NCBI GenBank assembly: GCA_001986395.2
Contig: MQVO02000027.1
Span: forward strand, 334,587 to 398,586
DNA length: 64,000 nt
Direction of reading: 5' to 3'
Source: Irpex lacteus
Lineage: Eukaryota > Basidiomycota > Agaricomycetes > Polyporales > Irpicaceae
Shown here: positions 35,981 to 48,383 of the stretch, piece by piece
Numbering within the stretch: position 1 is the first letter of the stretch
Layout of the letters: each line of letters starts with the position of its first letter
Notes under the pieces: generated by a model
What the model saw: the letters and a program-made list of their open reading frames with translations, nothing else
Database searches by the model: none
What the model was told of the DNA's origin: nothing
Made by a program: the position numbers and the translations under genes

Positions 35981-37885
35981 CTAATCGTCCTGCTCCATGG
36001 GCTTCTCGTCTCGCACCGAGGATACGTATCCTCGGGGGCTCATATCACCTTCATCATCTGGATGGACCCTCTTAGGTCCCCTATGTTCGTGAGAGACTGG
36101 ATAAGAGTCGGCAGATCCCATCGAGCGAGAGCCACCGGTAGATTCGAGTGACGAGCGTATCTCTCCGCCGCGGTGGTCATCATCAATCTCCATATCGTGT
36201 CTGGCTCGCTTCCTCGAGGAAGACTCAGAACCATACTCGGGAGGGTAGGACCGCGAATGCGACACCGCATGGCCCACCCGGTCGTCCCGCGAATTGTAGT
36301 ACGAATCTCGCGGGTCAGATAGCAGGTTCGCTACTCGAGGCGCAGCATAAGAACGCCGCTCTCGTTCGTGCGATTGGCTGGAATCGGGACGAGAAGTACC
36401 GCCACCCCCTCCACTGGCCGCGCCACCAGATGCAGGTGTATCCGAGCGAGAGCGGTCACGAGATACGCCGGGGCCACTCAGTGAAGGTTGCTCCTCGCGC
36501 GTCCATGACGGCAGTGGCATTAACTGGCTGAGTTCTTCTTCCTCGCGAGCGCGCCTTTCGAGGTACTCTATCTCTCGTTCGCGTTCACGTTCCTTTTCAC
36601 GCTCGCGTTCAGCAAGGAGTTGACGCGTTAGCTCAGGATCGCGGTCCTGTGGCCGATGGAGGTGCATGCCGGGTCCCATCCGTTGATGGTTGTGGAGGCG
36701 GCCATGGGTCGGGGAGGTCATAGCCGTCGGCGACGGTGGCAAATTGGATACCGGTATTTCGACTCGCGGATGATGAATGTTGCTGTGGCCGTGCTGTCCC
36801 GCCAATTCATGAATATCGTGGCGCCTGGATCGCTGTTCTACCTGTCCTTCCCCAGAAAGACTAGAGCTTCGACTGTGTCCGTGTGCATGCGTAGGTGGAA
36901 GCGTGTCTAGTCTCCCGTGGTCCGCGGACACGGTATCGTTATCGTGTCTTGAGAAAGAACCTCGGGAATGGCGAGGCGAGTGGCTATGAGATTGCCCGTG
37001 ATGACTCGAAGAGACAGATTGGCGAGTAGAAGATGGTTCGGCGGGATGATAGATTGGTGAACGATCATGTACAACGTTTAATGACTCTTGCGGGGGCTGC
37101 TGAGGTTCTCGGATAACTGGGACAGGAGGAGGCTGTCTACTTGTCTCATATCCTGGTCCGGGTTCGGTCCCCCTAACGATGGGAATGCTATGGGGCGGTG
37201 GGGGACCGGAGAGTCCCAGTGCATCTCTGGGACGCACTGAGGGATCTTCAATGGCAACAACACGACCATCAGGCCCAAGAATGACGCGTGCATTTGGGTG
37301 GTTACGTTGATATTCCTCGATAGAGCGCTGGTCTGCGTCAATTGTACGCACAGGTTCTACGAGTCCGGGATGCTGTGGTTGCTGTTGTACAAATACAGGG
37401 TCGGTTTCAGTTGGAAGTTCATGTGCGCTCCTGCCAGGTGTAGGCGGGACCTGTGCCAAACGTTCATACAGAATACTGGCCATAGAAGCAATCGAGGTCA
37501 GGGTGACATGCACAGGATGTGATGCGTTTTAACCATAAGGTACATACGCTCTTTCCAGATTCATGCGACGTATGTTCTTTTTCGCTAACAACAGCTTCAA
37601 GTACAGCCTGTCGTTATCCTACACGAATGACAGTGCCTTGTTAGAATTCTTGCCCAGGAGGCTACTCGCAACGCAAACACGACACACCGACTCTATTTCT
37701 TTTACTTTCTTCTTCAGCTCTTTGTACTTTGCCTGATACTTGACGTCCTCAGCCCCCGCTGTTATGCCAGCCACGTGGCCCTTGACCTTGAACTTGGAGA
37801 CTGCTTCCGCTGCCGACGGTGGCAGACGACGATACATCTGGACGAGGTTGTGGGGAGTGTCGAGGGGCGACTCATGGCGAGACAT
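35981..37885 (-). CDS. INO80 complex subunit F-like protein
   Basis: Three exons: 37885-37688, 37618-37548 and 37475-35981. Joining them gives the INO80F-type helical block at about residues 48-100: VKYQAKYKELKKKVKEIES, then DNDRLYLKLLLAKKNIRRMN, then LERAILYERLAQVP. The rest is a long disordered tail with a charged EREREKEREREREIEYLERR helix, many His/Ser/Pro residues, and a possible nuclear signal SSRKRARHDME. INO80F marks an accessory subunit of the INO80 chromatin remodeller. The intron junctions are essential to see the domain, since the middle exon is only 71 nt. Confidence 0.78.
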
Positions 37886-38027
37886 GCTGAGCTGGCCTGC
37901 CCAGTGTGGTGGCGGCTAATGGTGGAGAAGAAGAAGGCGACCCCCGGATTGGCCGTTGTATTTCATTAAAGGCGCAGGCGGCGCTGTCTAATCCCATCAA
38001 ACAAAACCGCCACGCTACGAGACTTCA

Positions 38028-38294
38028 TCATCCTTTCCTTTTAAGGTATGTATTCGGCAACACCCGCCGCCGCCGGCTCAGGACAGTCTCTGGACGTTCT
38101 TTCCACAAAATGGAGGCGGCAGTATGCTCATGTTTGTAGTAGCCATACGGGTTCTTGGTGAGAATGGTCAGCTCACCTTCCCCATTGTTCTCTACACCCC
38201 AGTTTCCAACAAGCTTTTCGATTCGGGAATGGACGATAAATGCACTGGCTGTCAACATGTCACGGCTCTTGGATATCAGTCTTTCTGGATCCAT
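38028..38294 (-). CDS. Possible small unknown protein
   Basis: An intronless 88-codon ORF from ATG 38294, charged and ending in a very basic tail (LSRRRRVLPNTYLKRKG). It lies between the divergent INO80F-like and NDUFA13 genes. No family recognised. A GT donor follows the G-E-G codons, so the annotated C-terminus could be intron read-through. Confidence 0.3.
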   Translation of the reverse strand: MDPERLISKSRDMLTASAFIVHSRIEKLVGNWGVENNGEGELTILTKNPYGYYKHEHTAASILWKERPETVLSRRRRVLPNTYLKRKG

Positions 38295-38701
38295 GACTCA
38301 AAGCTCCAGCGGTTGTCATTTGTTGCTTTTCCGTTCATGCAAGTCAGCAAGTCAATGCGAGGTGGCCGTAAGCCCATCACCGCCACGTGAGATCCACGCG
38401 ATACATCAATTGGCGCTTAAACCCGGTGCGCGCCGCCATCGCCATTCACAGACTTGTGTTCACTCACCCAACGACCTGCTGTTGCACTCTTGTCTGTTGC
38501 GTATAGGCAGTGCGCAAACTTTCACCGGTATCACACCTGGATACGCTTGCCGCATAGCACAGTAACGTGCGGTTTAAATTGGACGTTCATTAGACCGCAA
38601 AAAGGAGAGTGGCATCGTGGTTCGCAGGACAACAGTGCGTTGCATTCATTATTCGTCGCCACTCATAAACTGATTACATGTACCTTATTGTCTTGCTTGT
38701 C

Positions 38702-39502
38702 ATGGTAGTGGCTGCGCCATATAGACAGTACGTAGTCGCAAACCTATCGTTCGAACACAGCTCATATTCAAAAATATGTATCCTTTTTGGTGCGGTTCTC
38801 CAGGGATATGCCCCCCGCCGGAGGGTTCCCTCAAATCAAGTACAAACGTAATCTTCCATTCCGTGGCCCAAGTGGCGTTGTCATCCTCGGCGGTGTGACT
38901 GCCATCTGCGCTTATGGCTTCTATCGTGTAGGTCTGGGCAATCTCGAGAAGAGGTACGTTTTCGAATCTTGAGCCGTCTTTCAAAACCATATGCACCGGA
39001 GGAGGCGAAGAGACGTAGAACGTGGGTAGTAGTGCCGTTCCGCGGCTCCGCAGAACGAGGAACGTGGCTGAATTGGGTGGTCTGAAAGAAACCCACCGCT
39101 ACCGAAGCAGCGTTATGATTCAGACGACCAGATATGGCTATGCTTCTTTCGTTGAGTGGTATAGGGGGAAAGAGTGAGAGGCTGATTCGAATTCCTCCGC
39201 TTGTAGAGAGCTTCAGCGCGAGAAAGCGTGGTCTCGTATCCACTTGGTGCCGCTGTTGCTCGCGGAGGGTGACCGAGATGCGTACCGACGTCAGCAAGCT
39301 GCGCTTCAGCGAGAGAAGGAGATTATGAAGGATGTGAAAGGTTGGGAGGTGAGTGACTTCATTTCCGCTCGGTCAATCGCATCCCAGAGTCTGACCGAGT
39401 ACACCCGTCACTTCTGCTGTGTGATGGCAATGACGATAGGCTGGCAAGAGCGTATATCACAACCCCCGATACCGACCCGCGGACAGCATTGTGGTGCTTT
39501 GA
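38702..39502 (+). CDS. NDUFA13: NADH:ubiquinone oxidoreductase subunit GRIM-19/B16.6
   Basis: Four exons: 38702-38727, 38804 to about 38954, 39207-39348, and 39440-39502. The spliced protein begins MVVAAPYRQDMPPAGGF and continues with IKYKRNLPFRGPSG. It has one transmembrane helix (VVILGGVTAICAYGFYRVG), the helical LVPLLLAEGDRDAYRRQQ block and EIMKDVKGWE, and ends in the short last exon GKSVYHNPRYRP...IVVL. The single helix anchors it in the inner mitochondrial membrane arm of complex I. The gene is complete and ends 164 bp before the direct repeat that flanks the transposon. Confidence 0.94.
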
Positions 39503-39666
39503 TTTAGTTATGTCTATCCCTTTACTGTTTGCTTCTCGAATCAAGCATTTCATGGCGGAAGCATCATGCGGCCCTACACGCCCAGGTGAAAAAAAATACC
39601 GAGAGGATAAATCCGCCAGACTTAACCCGGTGATGATCGGGAGATGTGCTGTCATCATGTATGAAG

Positions 39667-39676
39667 TAACCGGCCA
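39667..39676. repeat. Left copy of 10-bp direct repeat, candidate target-site duplication
   Basis: TAACCGGCCA, identical to 49036-49045. If AACCGGCC is the duplication, the size is 8 bp, as for many DDE transposons. Confidence 0.5.
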
Positions 39677-39876
39677 ATAAATTATTGTTTGATCCTGAGA
39701 ATATCGCTGCAGTGCTATTTTGAGGCTATCAAGTGCACATAACAGGACATGGTAAGGGATATACGCCGCGACGATCTGCAGCATGACGACGAGATAAAAA
39801 TATTGGACACTCTGCTGATGTTTTGGCACGATATCCACCGGATAAACTCGGCTGGGATATCTGGGAGGTGTGGTGC

Positions 39877-39895
39877 GGATATCCTGCGGATATCC
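39877..39895. repeat. Subterminal GATATCC near-palindrome, left
   Basis: GGATATCCTGCGGATATCC, with further GATATCC/GGATATC copies at 39830 and 39855. It is a possible transposase-binding array. Confidence 0.5.
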
Positions 39896-40067
39896 AGCGT
39901 ACATGTCACGTGGGAGAGGCCAGTGATACCAAACTTCACAACATCGCCGGGCAAATTCACACTGTCCCTCGCATGCATATAAAAACCAACTACAGATATC
40001 ATTCCAGAGTAGCAGAGCATACAGAGATAGAAGCATACAAAAAATGACCCAGTCAGAGCGAAAAATC

Positions 40068-41143
40068 TTACACGCGGCGAAGACGACCATAATAGATGAG
40101 AACTCGCTGCTCAACCTCGTCCCACATCTCCTTCCGGATGTCACAGACCACGTGGTCGTCTTGAGACCTCTTCATCCACTCAGTGAGGAACAGGCTCTCG
40201 TAAGTGACGGCGTAGCCATTCCACTCAGGCCAAGGGCCATTAGGGAACTCAGGGTGAGCAGCGATGAAGGCGATCCAGAAGAGGTCTGTGCCCCATTGTT
40301 TCAGGCCGTGCTTATCTTCGTGGACCAGCTTCTCGAGCCACTGCTGGATCCGAAGGGACAGATTCAGCCAGGGACCCTTCAGCTTGTACTTGAACTTCTT
40401 GAAGATAAGGGGCAGGAAGGGAGGGTCGTCGGACTCGAAGAGGAGATCGTCGGAGCCCTCCTCCTGGATTCTGTATGAGTACACGGTACTATGTAGAGAT
40501 GTGTAACGATCGCATTAAACTCACCGGCTGATGAGCCTCTATCTCCGCGTCCGAGTCGAAGTCCGAGTCCGAGTCGTCAGACTCGATTGGTTCGTAGCCT
40601 GCGTATTCAATATACCCAACGTCCGACTGATGGTCCTCGCCCACGTTGGAGGGGGAAACAGGAGCCTGCATCGCCCAGTCCATGTCGGCCGCGTCTGCGT
40701 TCTCCGCCATGACAGCGCTGTCGACGGCGTCTTCGACTGCCTGGTCAAGGGCCTCGTCGTGTGGGGTAGCGGCACGGGGCACCAGTTCCAGCTCGTTATG
40801 AGCCAAAGCCGGATCGTCGCAACCAGGTTCGAGGGACTTGAGGGCCTCCTCATCTAGAGAATAGATGTCGGCGGTAACACGTGGAGAGGTGGCGGTGGGC
40901 ATGGTGAAGACGATGGTGGTGGGTCCGCGGAGGTTCAAGGAAAAGGTCTGATCCTTGAACTTGAAGCTGCAAGGCTACTACGCATTAATTTGAATAAATC
41001 AGTTTGTTTTAAGTATTGCTCACCGTCAGTTGCCCATCTTTGGGCAAATCGATCGCCCACTCGAATTGTGTCGGTTTCAACGAGTTCAGACGAGAAGGGG
41101 GTCTCGCACAGTGATCACTGACGGAGAAAGCGTCGATCCTCAT
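40068..41143 (-). CDS. Unknown acidic protein of the candidate transposon
   Basis: Three exons on minus. The first reads MRIDAFSVSDHCARPP...WAIDLPKDGQLT. The second, through an acceptor near 40975, reads PCSFKFKDQTFSLNLRGPTTIVFT and then a highly acidic stretch (SDDSDSDFDSDAEIEAHQP). The third starts at EEGSDDLLFESDD and ends VLIYYGRLRRV at 40068, with an aromatic-rich globular part (GPWLNLSLRIQQWLEKLVHEDKHG and following). The start is uncertain: an in-frame ATG at 41233 would add a hydrophobic leader. It is divergent from the transposase gene by only 208 bp, which suggests co-regulation. No domain recognised. Confidence 0.62.
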
Positions 41144-41351
41144 GAGCGATAGTGGTGGGAGAGGGAGCGGGGCAGACGACAGACGGCAGAGGAGAGGAGT
41201 GAAAGCAACGAGGAAACAGAGTGTTGAAAACATGTAGCGCCGAACTCACATGTCACATGATACAGCACGTGAGCGCGACAGTCAATCGTGTCGCGCTCTT
41301 TCCAGCTCATCATTATCATTCGTTAGATTACTCCTGAGTCAGGCTACTCTA

Positions 41352-44300
41352 ATGGCAGACAATTCGCGGCAAGCCAAAAATGCCCCCCTGGATCCGAAAG
41401 GTTAGTTGGTATTGAATTTTGCCACGTTGATAGAACTCACAAAGTATACTCTAGTGTGGACAATAGTTCCTGGTGGCAATACCGTTGAGTGTCGCGTCTG
41501 CATTGATCGAGTAACCGGCCGACCAAGAGTGATGGAGCGTCGCCGTGCGGATATTCATGCATCCAGCAGCAGACACAAAGCACAGGTAAACAAGATGAAG
41601 CTCGAAGAGAGGATGCAGCAGCAGCAGCTCCCGCCCGAGTGTGAGGAGCAACAGTCAGGCGAGCCACACCCGAGCGACTGCGAGCCAGCCACGTCAAGAG
41701 ACCCCTTCGAGTTCGAAAGTATCGAGCTCCCCGCATCACCCCCTCAAGTCGAAGATGCGGGCTTTGACGATCCAGAAGGACTGGTACCGCTGGGCGACCT
41801 GTGGGAAGTCCAAGACCAAGAAGTCGAAGTTTCACCATCGCCCTGTGACGAACCACTACCGGAACAAGATGAATATGGCGACCTGCCCCCTGAGGATGAA
41901 GAAATCGTGCTTACGGCGAGTAGTGGCTTCAACGGGGAGCAGCAAGGTCGAGCTAAAGGTGAGTAGTCAACGCACTGTACTTTCTCGACCGGAAGACTAA
42001 GATTTTTACAACTCACTAGAGCAGAATACTCTCGTTCGCGATAACCCGTTCTATCCTTGGCCCTCGAAGGCGGTATGTACACGTAGTTTTATGTTATCAG
42101 TGCTATTTACCACGGATCTCACACAGGTTTTCCTTACTGATCTCCTTTTGAGTTCCCCCCGCCTCAAGTTTTCCGAAGCACAGGTCGAAGCCATCCTACG
42201 ATGGGCCAAGGCACTCAAGGCGGAAGACGTTCCAACAAAATATGCACTTGATAAGTCGCAGCGCGATCTAGCCAAACTCATCGGAAATCCGACAAAGAAG
42301 GTGACTGGGCGAAGCGGTAACATCTTCTACATAAATGACATTGCTCATGCGCTTGCAAAGGTGAGTGTATGTGGTAGCTTGACCAAATAAATCTCACTGA
42401 GTACAAACACAGGACTATTCGAATCCATTGACTCGTTTCGCGATGTCTGATTTTCCCGAGCTTGAAGGTAAAGGGTCGTCGCAAGCCTTTCATGGCCAGA
42501 AGATGCTCCTTGAAAGCCCACAGGGTCTTGCGACCCCCTGCGCAAAAGTTCGAGGGCAAATCTACTTTGTCAACGAGCTTCTTAGGTGCGTCGATGGGTC
42601 GTTCTTCATCCCAGAGAGGTTTTATAGGGGAGTTCCGCGGTCTTCTGGAGCTGGTGCAACAGGCGCACAACCGGAGAAAGAGCTATTGGCATTGGGACGT
42701 GTGGCGAAGAGAACAGAAGTAAGTGATACTCTCTATAGGGCCGTATGGAAGCTCACTTAATCTGCAGAGAGGGTTTGAAGTTATCGAGAAGCTGGTTATA
42801 TGCCAAACTTCGTTATTCGAAGTTCCGTATGATCAGCTGCCCAACGCTGTTCTATCGCACGGTTTTACAGGTATATATTCTTGTTCAGCTAATGAGTTTA
42901 TAGATTAACTTCGAGTATTTTTAGACAGCTCCTCTGAGTATGCAGCACGCATGCCGCACCCCATACGAGAGCGCGCAAATGGACGGATGTGCTATTCCGT
43001 CCCATTAATTATCTTCATGGACGATGTCTCAGGGAACATCTCCAAGCAATGGAATAAACACTTCGTTGCATACATGTCAAACGGTAATCTTCCTCGTGAG
43101 ATGATTGAGAAGGAGTTCTGCGTGAGGTTTGTGACCTCGTCGCCACATGCGTCACCCATGGAACTCATGCAAGCCATCCGAGACTCAATAGAGTACGTTT
43201 TTTCTCTCATGCTGTATTGTACTGCTGTATTCTCACTGTATTATTTACCTGATTCAGCGCCGCTGCTGAATCAGGTGTAGACGCATGGGACTGTATGCAC
43301 GGCGAAGACGTTTTGCTTCTACCGTACGCCTTGTTTTTCGCAGGCGATAACCCCATGCAGGCGGAGCTTGCAAGCCAATTGGGCTTACAGGGTAACTTTT
43401 TCTGCCGCACCTGTCATGTTGGAGGTACGAAGGACTTTAAGAGTTCGTTGGAAGGTTACGCAACACTATTTACGGTACGTCTGCGTTCCTTGTGGGTACT
43501 CGAACTAAAAATCTTGATTTGCACGAGTTTAGGAAGGTCGCAGTCGTACACCTGCTGAAACTGCAGAAGAGATTCGGAAGCAGGTCCGGGCATCTACACA
43601 TTATGGAGCACAGACTGAGATCGATAATGCTCGCCGAGCGTCGGGCATTCGCGACACTGGGCTCGACGAGATAATCCAAACGATTGTTGAGATGGGAAAG
43701 AAGCTTCGTGACAAACTCAGTCAGCCCCGTCAATCAGAACAAGACATCAGACAGCAACTCGAAAAGGAGCTGCATGATCTTCTTCAACAGCGTCCCATTG
43801 ACGACTGGATGAATCCCTTGCTAGGACTGGCAGGTAAGCTTGTGATACTCGTGAGAGTAGTTGATATTATTACTGAATCAGGCGGACCGTGCAGGCGTTG
43901 ATATTCACAAGGACACTCCCACGGAAATCTTGCACACCATTCTCCTGGGTGTAGTTAAGTATTTCTGGGCGCAGACTGTTGCTTTAGTGGAGAAAGGGAA
44001 ATCACTCGCCACTTTACAGGCTCGAATGCAGGCGCTGGCTACGCAGGGGTTGAACCTGCCATCTTTCGTCCCAGAGTACATATGCCACTATCGAAGCAGC
44101 CTTATCGGAAAGCACTTCAAAAGCATTGCTCAGGTGATGCCATTTGTTATCTACGGCCTCGTCCCTCAAAACGTACTCGACGCCTGGAACGTTATCGGCG
44201 ATTTAGTGATGCTCCTCTGGCACACGAAGATCGACGACATGGAGGACTATCTGGTGAGCATCTATATTTCGGGGATGACCCTATCTGATTGTGGGTTGGA

Positions 44301-46585
44301 ACGCGGACAGGCTACACTATCTCGGACAATTCAAGATTTCCTGAACATCACTGCGCAATGCGCGCCGAGCATTCTGATCAGCAAGCCGAAGTTTCATTTT
44401 CTTGTACACCTTCCAGCTTATATTCGACGTTTCGGCCCAGCCATCCTGTTCTCGACGGAACGGTACGAAAGCTTCAATCACGTTTTTCGTCTCTCTTCAA
44501 TCTACAGCAACCATCAAGCCCCCAGTCGCGACACATGCATCAGCTTCGCCAGGCAAGACACTGTTCGTCATATTGCACTAGGAGGGTACTGGTATGACCC
44601 TACGAAGCGAAGGTGGCGTCGTGCAGGACAAGCCGTTATGGAATATATGGATGACCATCCCAAAGAGAAGGTGTATCTGGGATACACCCAGCCGGCATCG
44701 AATCATGGTTAGTCTCTTTTCAAATCCTCATGAGTACAGCATGATTTACCCTAAACCTTACGCTATGTAGGTTCCCTTACTCTGATGAAGTCAGCGCAGA
44801 ATGCGCCGATTGCAAGGGCCCCCCCTTTAGAACTTGAATGGTCACTGACTCGCTGCTCGAAGTTTGCAACAGATATTGAGCCGTCGACGGAGGCGCGATT
44901 TATGAAAGTTCAATCTGTGGTACTCAACAATGGCGATAAGGTATCAATTGGCGATGACACTATTGCAACTGGTGTCGATGGGAAGGTACGTAGTGTTAAA
45001 TCTTACTAGTGCCAGTGAGTTGCTGATATCTTCGAACAGCCATGCTTTGCGAGAGTAACAGAGATGCTGACCTTGTCCAAGGGCAACAAGAGCGTCATGC
45101 ATGTCTGTTTGCAACTGTTTCGTCTCGAGAGTACCCGACACGAACAGTTTAGGCTCCCTCAGCTGATTCTCACACAAAGCGAAACTGTCGTTTCGTATGA
45201 CGTATGTTATTCTAATCTCAATTATACCCTCCGCTGACGTTTGTTTAAGAGCTTGATATGTGCGGTGAATATTCAACATAACTGCCTAGATAGCAAGTGC
45301 TCCACAATTGCAGCTCAACCACGCAAACAAGAGCGCGTTACAAGCGAAACCCGCACTCTTCCCATTCTTCAGCACACAGATTCACCCCTATACTTACTGA
45401 ACACGCATTCTATTCACAACTACCAGCAAATTCACGACGCGCTTCCAGACGACTTACGCAAGATTACTTTGGTCCATCCCGAGTCTGCTCGATCTCAGAT
45501 TCAAGCACATGCGGTCGAGGTTATGAAGGCACGAAAGGATGCGGCGATCCAGATACCTTCAGCTGCAACCTCAGCAGCAGCCGCTACTAACCGTGCAGGG
45601 CGTCGAGTCCCTCAACCAGCCGCATCTCGTGCACGAGCCAAAGCCCCTCAGCCCGAGGTTCATACTTTTTCTGTCAATAATGGATTACCGGTCGAAACGC
45701 GCTCAACAGATCGACTTCCAAACAGTTTGGGTCTCGATATAGGGGGACAGCACGGTAAGCAGACGTTTCTTTCTTAGCCAAATACCAATTACTTTGTTCT
45801 GATTTCTTCTTGCAATTCCATCCCGCCCTTAGACATACTGCTAGATCAAATTTCTAGTCGCCGTCCAGCACGAGGGCACAAGCGCAAGGCGTCCGCGATG
45901 CACGACCATTCAGCGAACTCTACCATGCATCCCACAGCAGACGTAAGTACTATCTAATGATCGTAAATTACACAGGCCGTTTACTATGATGTTTCCAGCA
46001 TGGTCCGCTGTCTGCAGGCAGATCGAGTCGCCGTTCAGAAACTGAGGACATCCAGGCACCTGCTGCAACACCTAGCCCGTCTGTGCTGACTGTATGTACC
46101 TTTACCGTTACTGTTCATATCTGTACTATTGCTCACAGACGTTGCAGCCGGTCCTGCCTACGATGTACCACTTTTCAACTCCCGGCGAGCTGACCAATGT
46201 GTCATCTACGGCTCAGCATATGCCTATGGGCTCCTACGTCGTGACACACACATCCGTACCCTACCATGCGGAGGCAGTCCCGGGGATGCATTGGCAACAG
46301 CCACCGACCTCATTGGATGTGTCATACTCACCTTTTCTGCACGCCTCGCCAGTGTCTGGAGTACCACCCCTCTTTCCTTCGAATGGCCCGGGGATATCTT
46401 CGCACCAGTTACCCTTGCAGTATCATCATCCTCCGTCTGCTTCTCCACACCCACATCAGTTATACGTATTCCCTGACAATGGAACAGGGGACATTTCAAT
46501 ACCGCATACCCCTCCTCCACATGTTAATCGATTTACGCAATGGGTACGCAGCTCCCCTGTAATGCCACAGTATCACGTACAGTAA
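41352..46585 (+). CDS. Divergent DDE transposase with a BAH-like C-terminal domain
   Basis: About 17 exons, all spliceable in frame; exon 1 is 41352-41400. It encodes roughly 1,400 residues. N-terminus: ECRVCID...RRADIH, a possible zinc-binding start, then an acidic linker and a helical block. Core: FMDDVSGNISKQWNKHF, LPREMIEKEF, SSPHASPMELM, FFCRTCHVGG, DTPTEILHTILLGVVKYFW, then FGPAILFSTERYESFNHVFR and SNHQAPSRD. These parallel, in order, the Tnp2 motifs of the 4401-8465 gene, so the Asp of MDDV, the Asp of KDTPTE and the Glu of TERYE are the likely DDE triad. Near 44850-45290, NNGDKVSI, FARVTEML, VCLQLFRLE, FRLPQLI and AVNIQHNC look like a BAH module. The His/Pro-rich tail ends at 46585. 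This is a widespread Agaricomycete family; I cannot assign its formal name with certainty. Confidence 0.82.
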
Positions 46586-46788
46586 AAAATTCCTACTCCC
46601 CTCGTGTGTTTAGTATGTAGCTTCGATTCAGTCACCTGCATGCGCACTTGCAGCATGCATAACATAAGGTACGTGCGTCTATTTTAATTTAAAGGCGCGC
46701 GCGATGTTCGACTTCAACCACCACCACTCTCATCTGTTTCTCTCCTATTTTCTTTTCTCTGTCTGTCGAGCTCGATTTGTCGGGCTCG
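46586..46788. promoter_or_regulatory. Short spacer with the promoter of the third transposon gene
   Basis: 203 bp between two same-strand genes. A TTTAATTTAAAGGCGCG tract is followed by a C/T-rich run, as is usual upstream of fungal start codons. Confidence 0.35.
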
Positions 46789-48371
46789 ATGGATTCCTTC
46801 TTTGCTCGTTTGGACACTGTTCTCCCCGAGGATAATCGCGACAATGACCTTTCCCATGGCACCACGTCAAGCTCTGACAGTGCCAGTCAGACCGCAAGTC
46901 AAGGCCCCGTTGCAGTTGGATCCGTTCTACGTCGTCGTCACTCTGATGACCGTGATGACGACGAGATAGGAGATGACTCTTCCGAGGAGGTTGCGCACAA
47001 GAGGCTCAAGGCCTACACCCGGTCTGTCGCTGCAAGGGAAGGTGTATCCGCCGCCAGTGTCGAATTCTTCTCTACTGTGAGTCTTCACTTTGTTCCACGA
47101 CCTCAGGGAGTCTTACTCATGTGTTATCAGCTTCCACCGGTGTACAGGGAAGTTGAGATGTACGTCAAGCTCACGGCCTATCTCAATCGCCTCCAGGAAG
47201 CCCAGAACAGCATGAGTTACATTATGAGCGATGATTTCAGGGTACGTTGTATGTTTAATACTCATATACAATAGATGCTAACTACATATACAGAGTCGCT
47301 TCCAGAAGGACCTCGCGGGTTGTCTGCTTTCGCCCCAGATCAAGTTTTATGTGAAGACTGCATTGGAGGACATCACGGTACGCTGCCCCTTCTTTCTCTC
47401 GTATCATGTTCTGAATGTTCGGCGACGCTTTCAGGAGCTTGTGCGCAGCAACCACGATGCTTTCAAGATCCCGAGCTCGGTAGTTCAGGATGCGGACAAG
47501 TGGAAGCAGGTGACGAAGCTCATAGCCATGCTTACAAGTCGGATCCGCGGGGCTATCAAAGTCAGGGTACGAGCTCACTTATTATCAAATACTACTCATG
47601 TCCAATCCTCCCTAGCTTGAATCATCTCTGGCCGGCTTCATGAACAAAAGCACCGGCGCGGTGAGGACGCACACGCAAGGTATCGTCGAGCTGACGAAGA
47701 AGATCTTTAGTCTCGCTCCGCACGTTGAGATCGAGTCCGCGCATTACTTCCGGGTGGCTTATCTGGTACGTGCTCGGCTTCATCGGTTGACTGATACTAA
47801 TTGCAAGCAGCGTGTTACCTGGGTCACCTACAAGCAACTGAAGGAAAATCAACCTGCTCAAGGATCGACTCCTGGCACTCGTGCCCCGACTCCGGTCACG
47901 CGTGCCTCGACTCCCATTGTACCTGCCTCGGCTTCCGCCTCTCGCACTACGGCCCCGTCGCTCCCTGCTTCCGCTCGCCCTCTTTCTAGATCTGTGTCCA
48001 CCTCCTCTATCGCTATTGATAGGGCAGAGTCTTCCGGTGCGCAAGATGACTCTGATCTCAACCTGGACACCATGGAAGAGCCCGACGAACTCACCAAGAG
48101 GTTCTGGCTGTTTGTGGACAATAACCTCGAGAAGATTTACGAGGACGCTCAAGGCCCGCCATCGGCCCCTCGTAAACCCTCGGAGTACAAAGCCACCCTG
48201 AATGCGTAAGACCACTCACAGCATCAGTTTCTCCCTTACTAACACTCAAGCAGGTTCTTTTCTGGGTGCTTCACTAAGGATAGCAAGACCTGGGGAGGGA
48301 AGCCTCTCCCTGAGTACCACAATGACCCTACGACCCTTCAACAGGTCGTAGATGCGTACTTCGGCCGTTAG
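46789..48371 (+). CDS. Unknown helical protein, third gene of the candidate transposon
   Basis: A seven- or eight-exon gene starting MDSFFARLDTVLPEDNRD. The N-terminal 80 residues are acidic and Ser-rich with a likely nuclear signal (HKRLKAYTR; RRRH earlier). The middle is mainly helical (SRFQKDLAGCLLSPQIKFY, DKWKQVTKLIAMLTSRIRGA). A Thr/Pro/Ser/Ala-rich linker (TPGTRAPTPVTRASTPIVPA) precedes a conserved-looking C-terminus with FWLFVDNNLEKIYEDAQG and TKDSKTWGGKPLPEYHNDP, ending at 48371. No known domain. The closeness to the transposase gene and the enclosing direct repeats suggest it travels with it. Confidence 0.68.
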
Positions 48372-48383
48372 GAGTGCCGTTTT

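Noticed and set aside
41144..41233. Hydrophobic N-terminal extension of the acidic transposon protein
   Set aside because: It would make a signal-peptide-like leader on a protein whose neighbours are nuclear. Kept only as an alternative start, not disproved.
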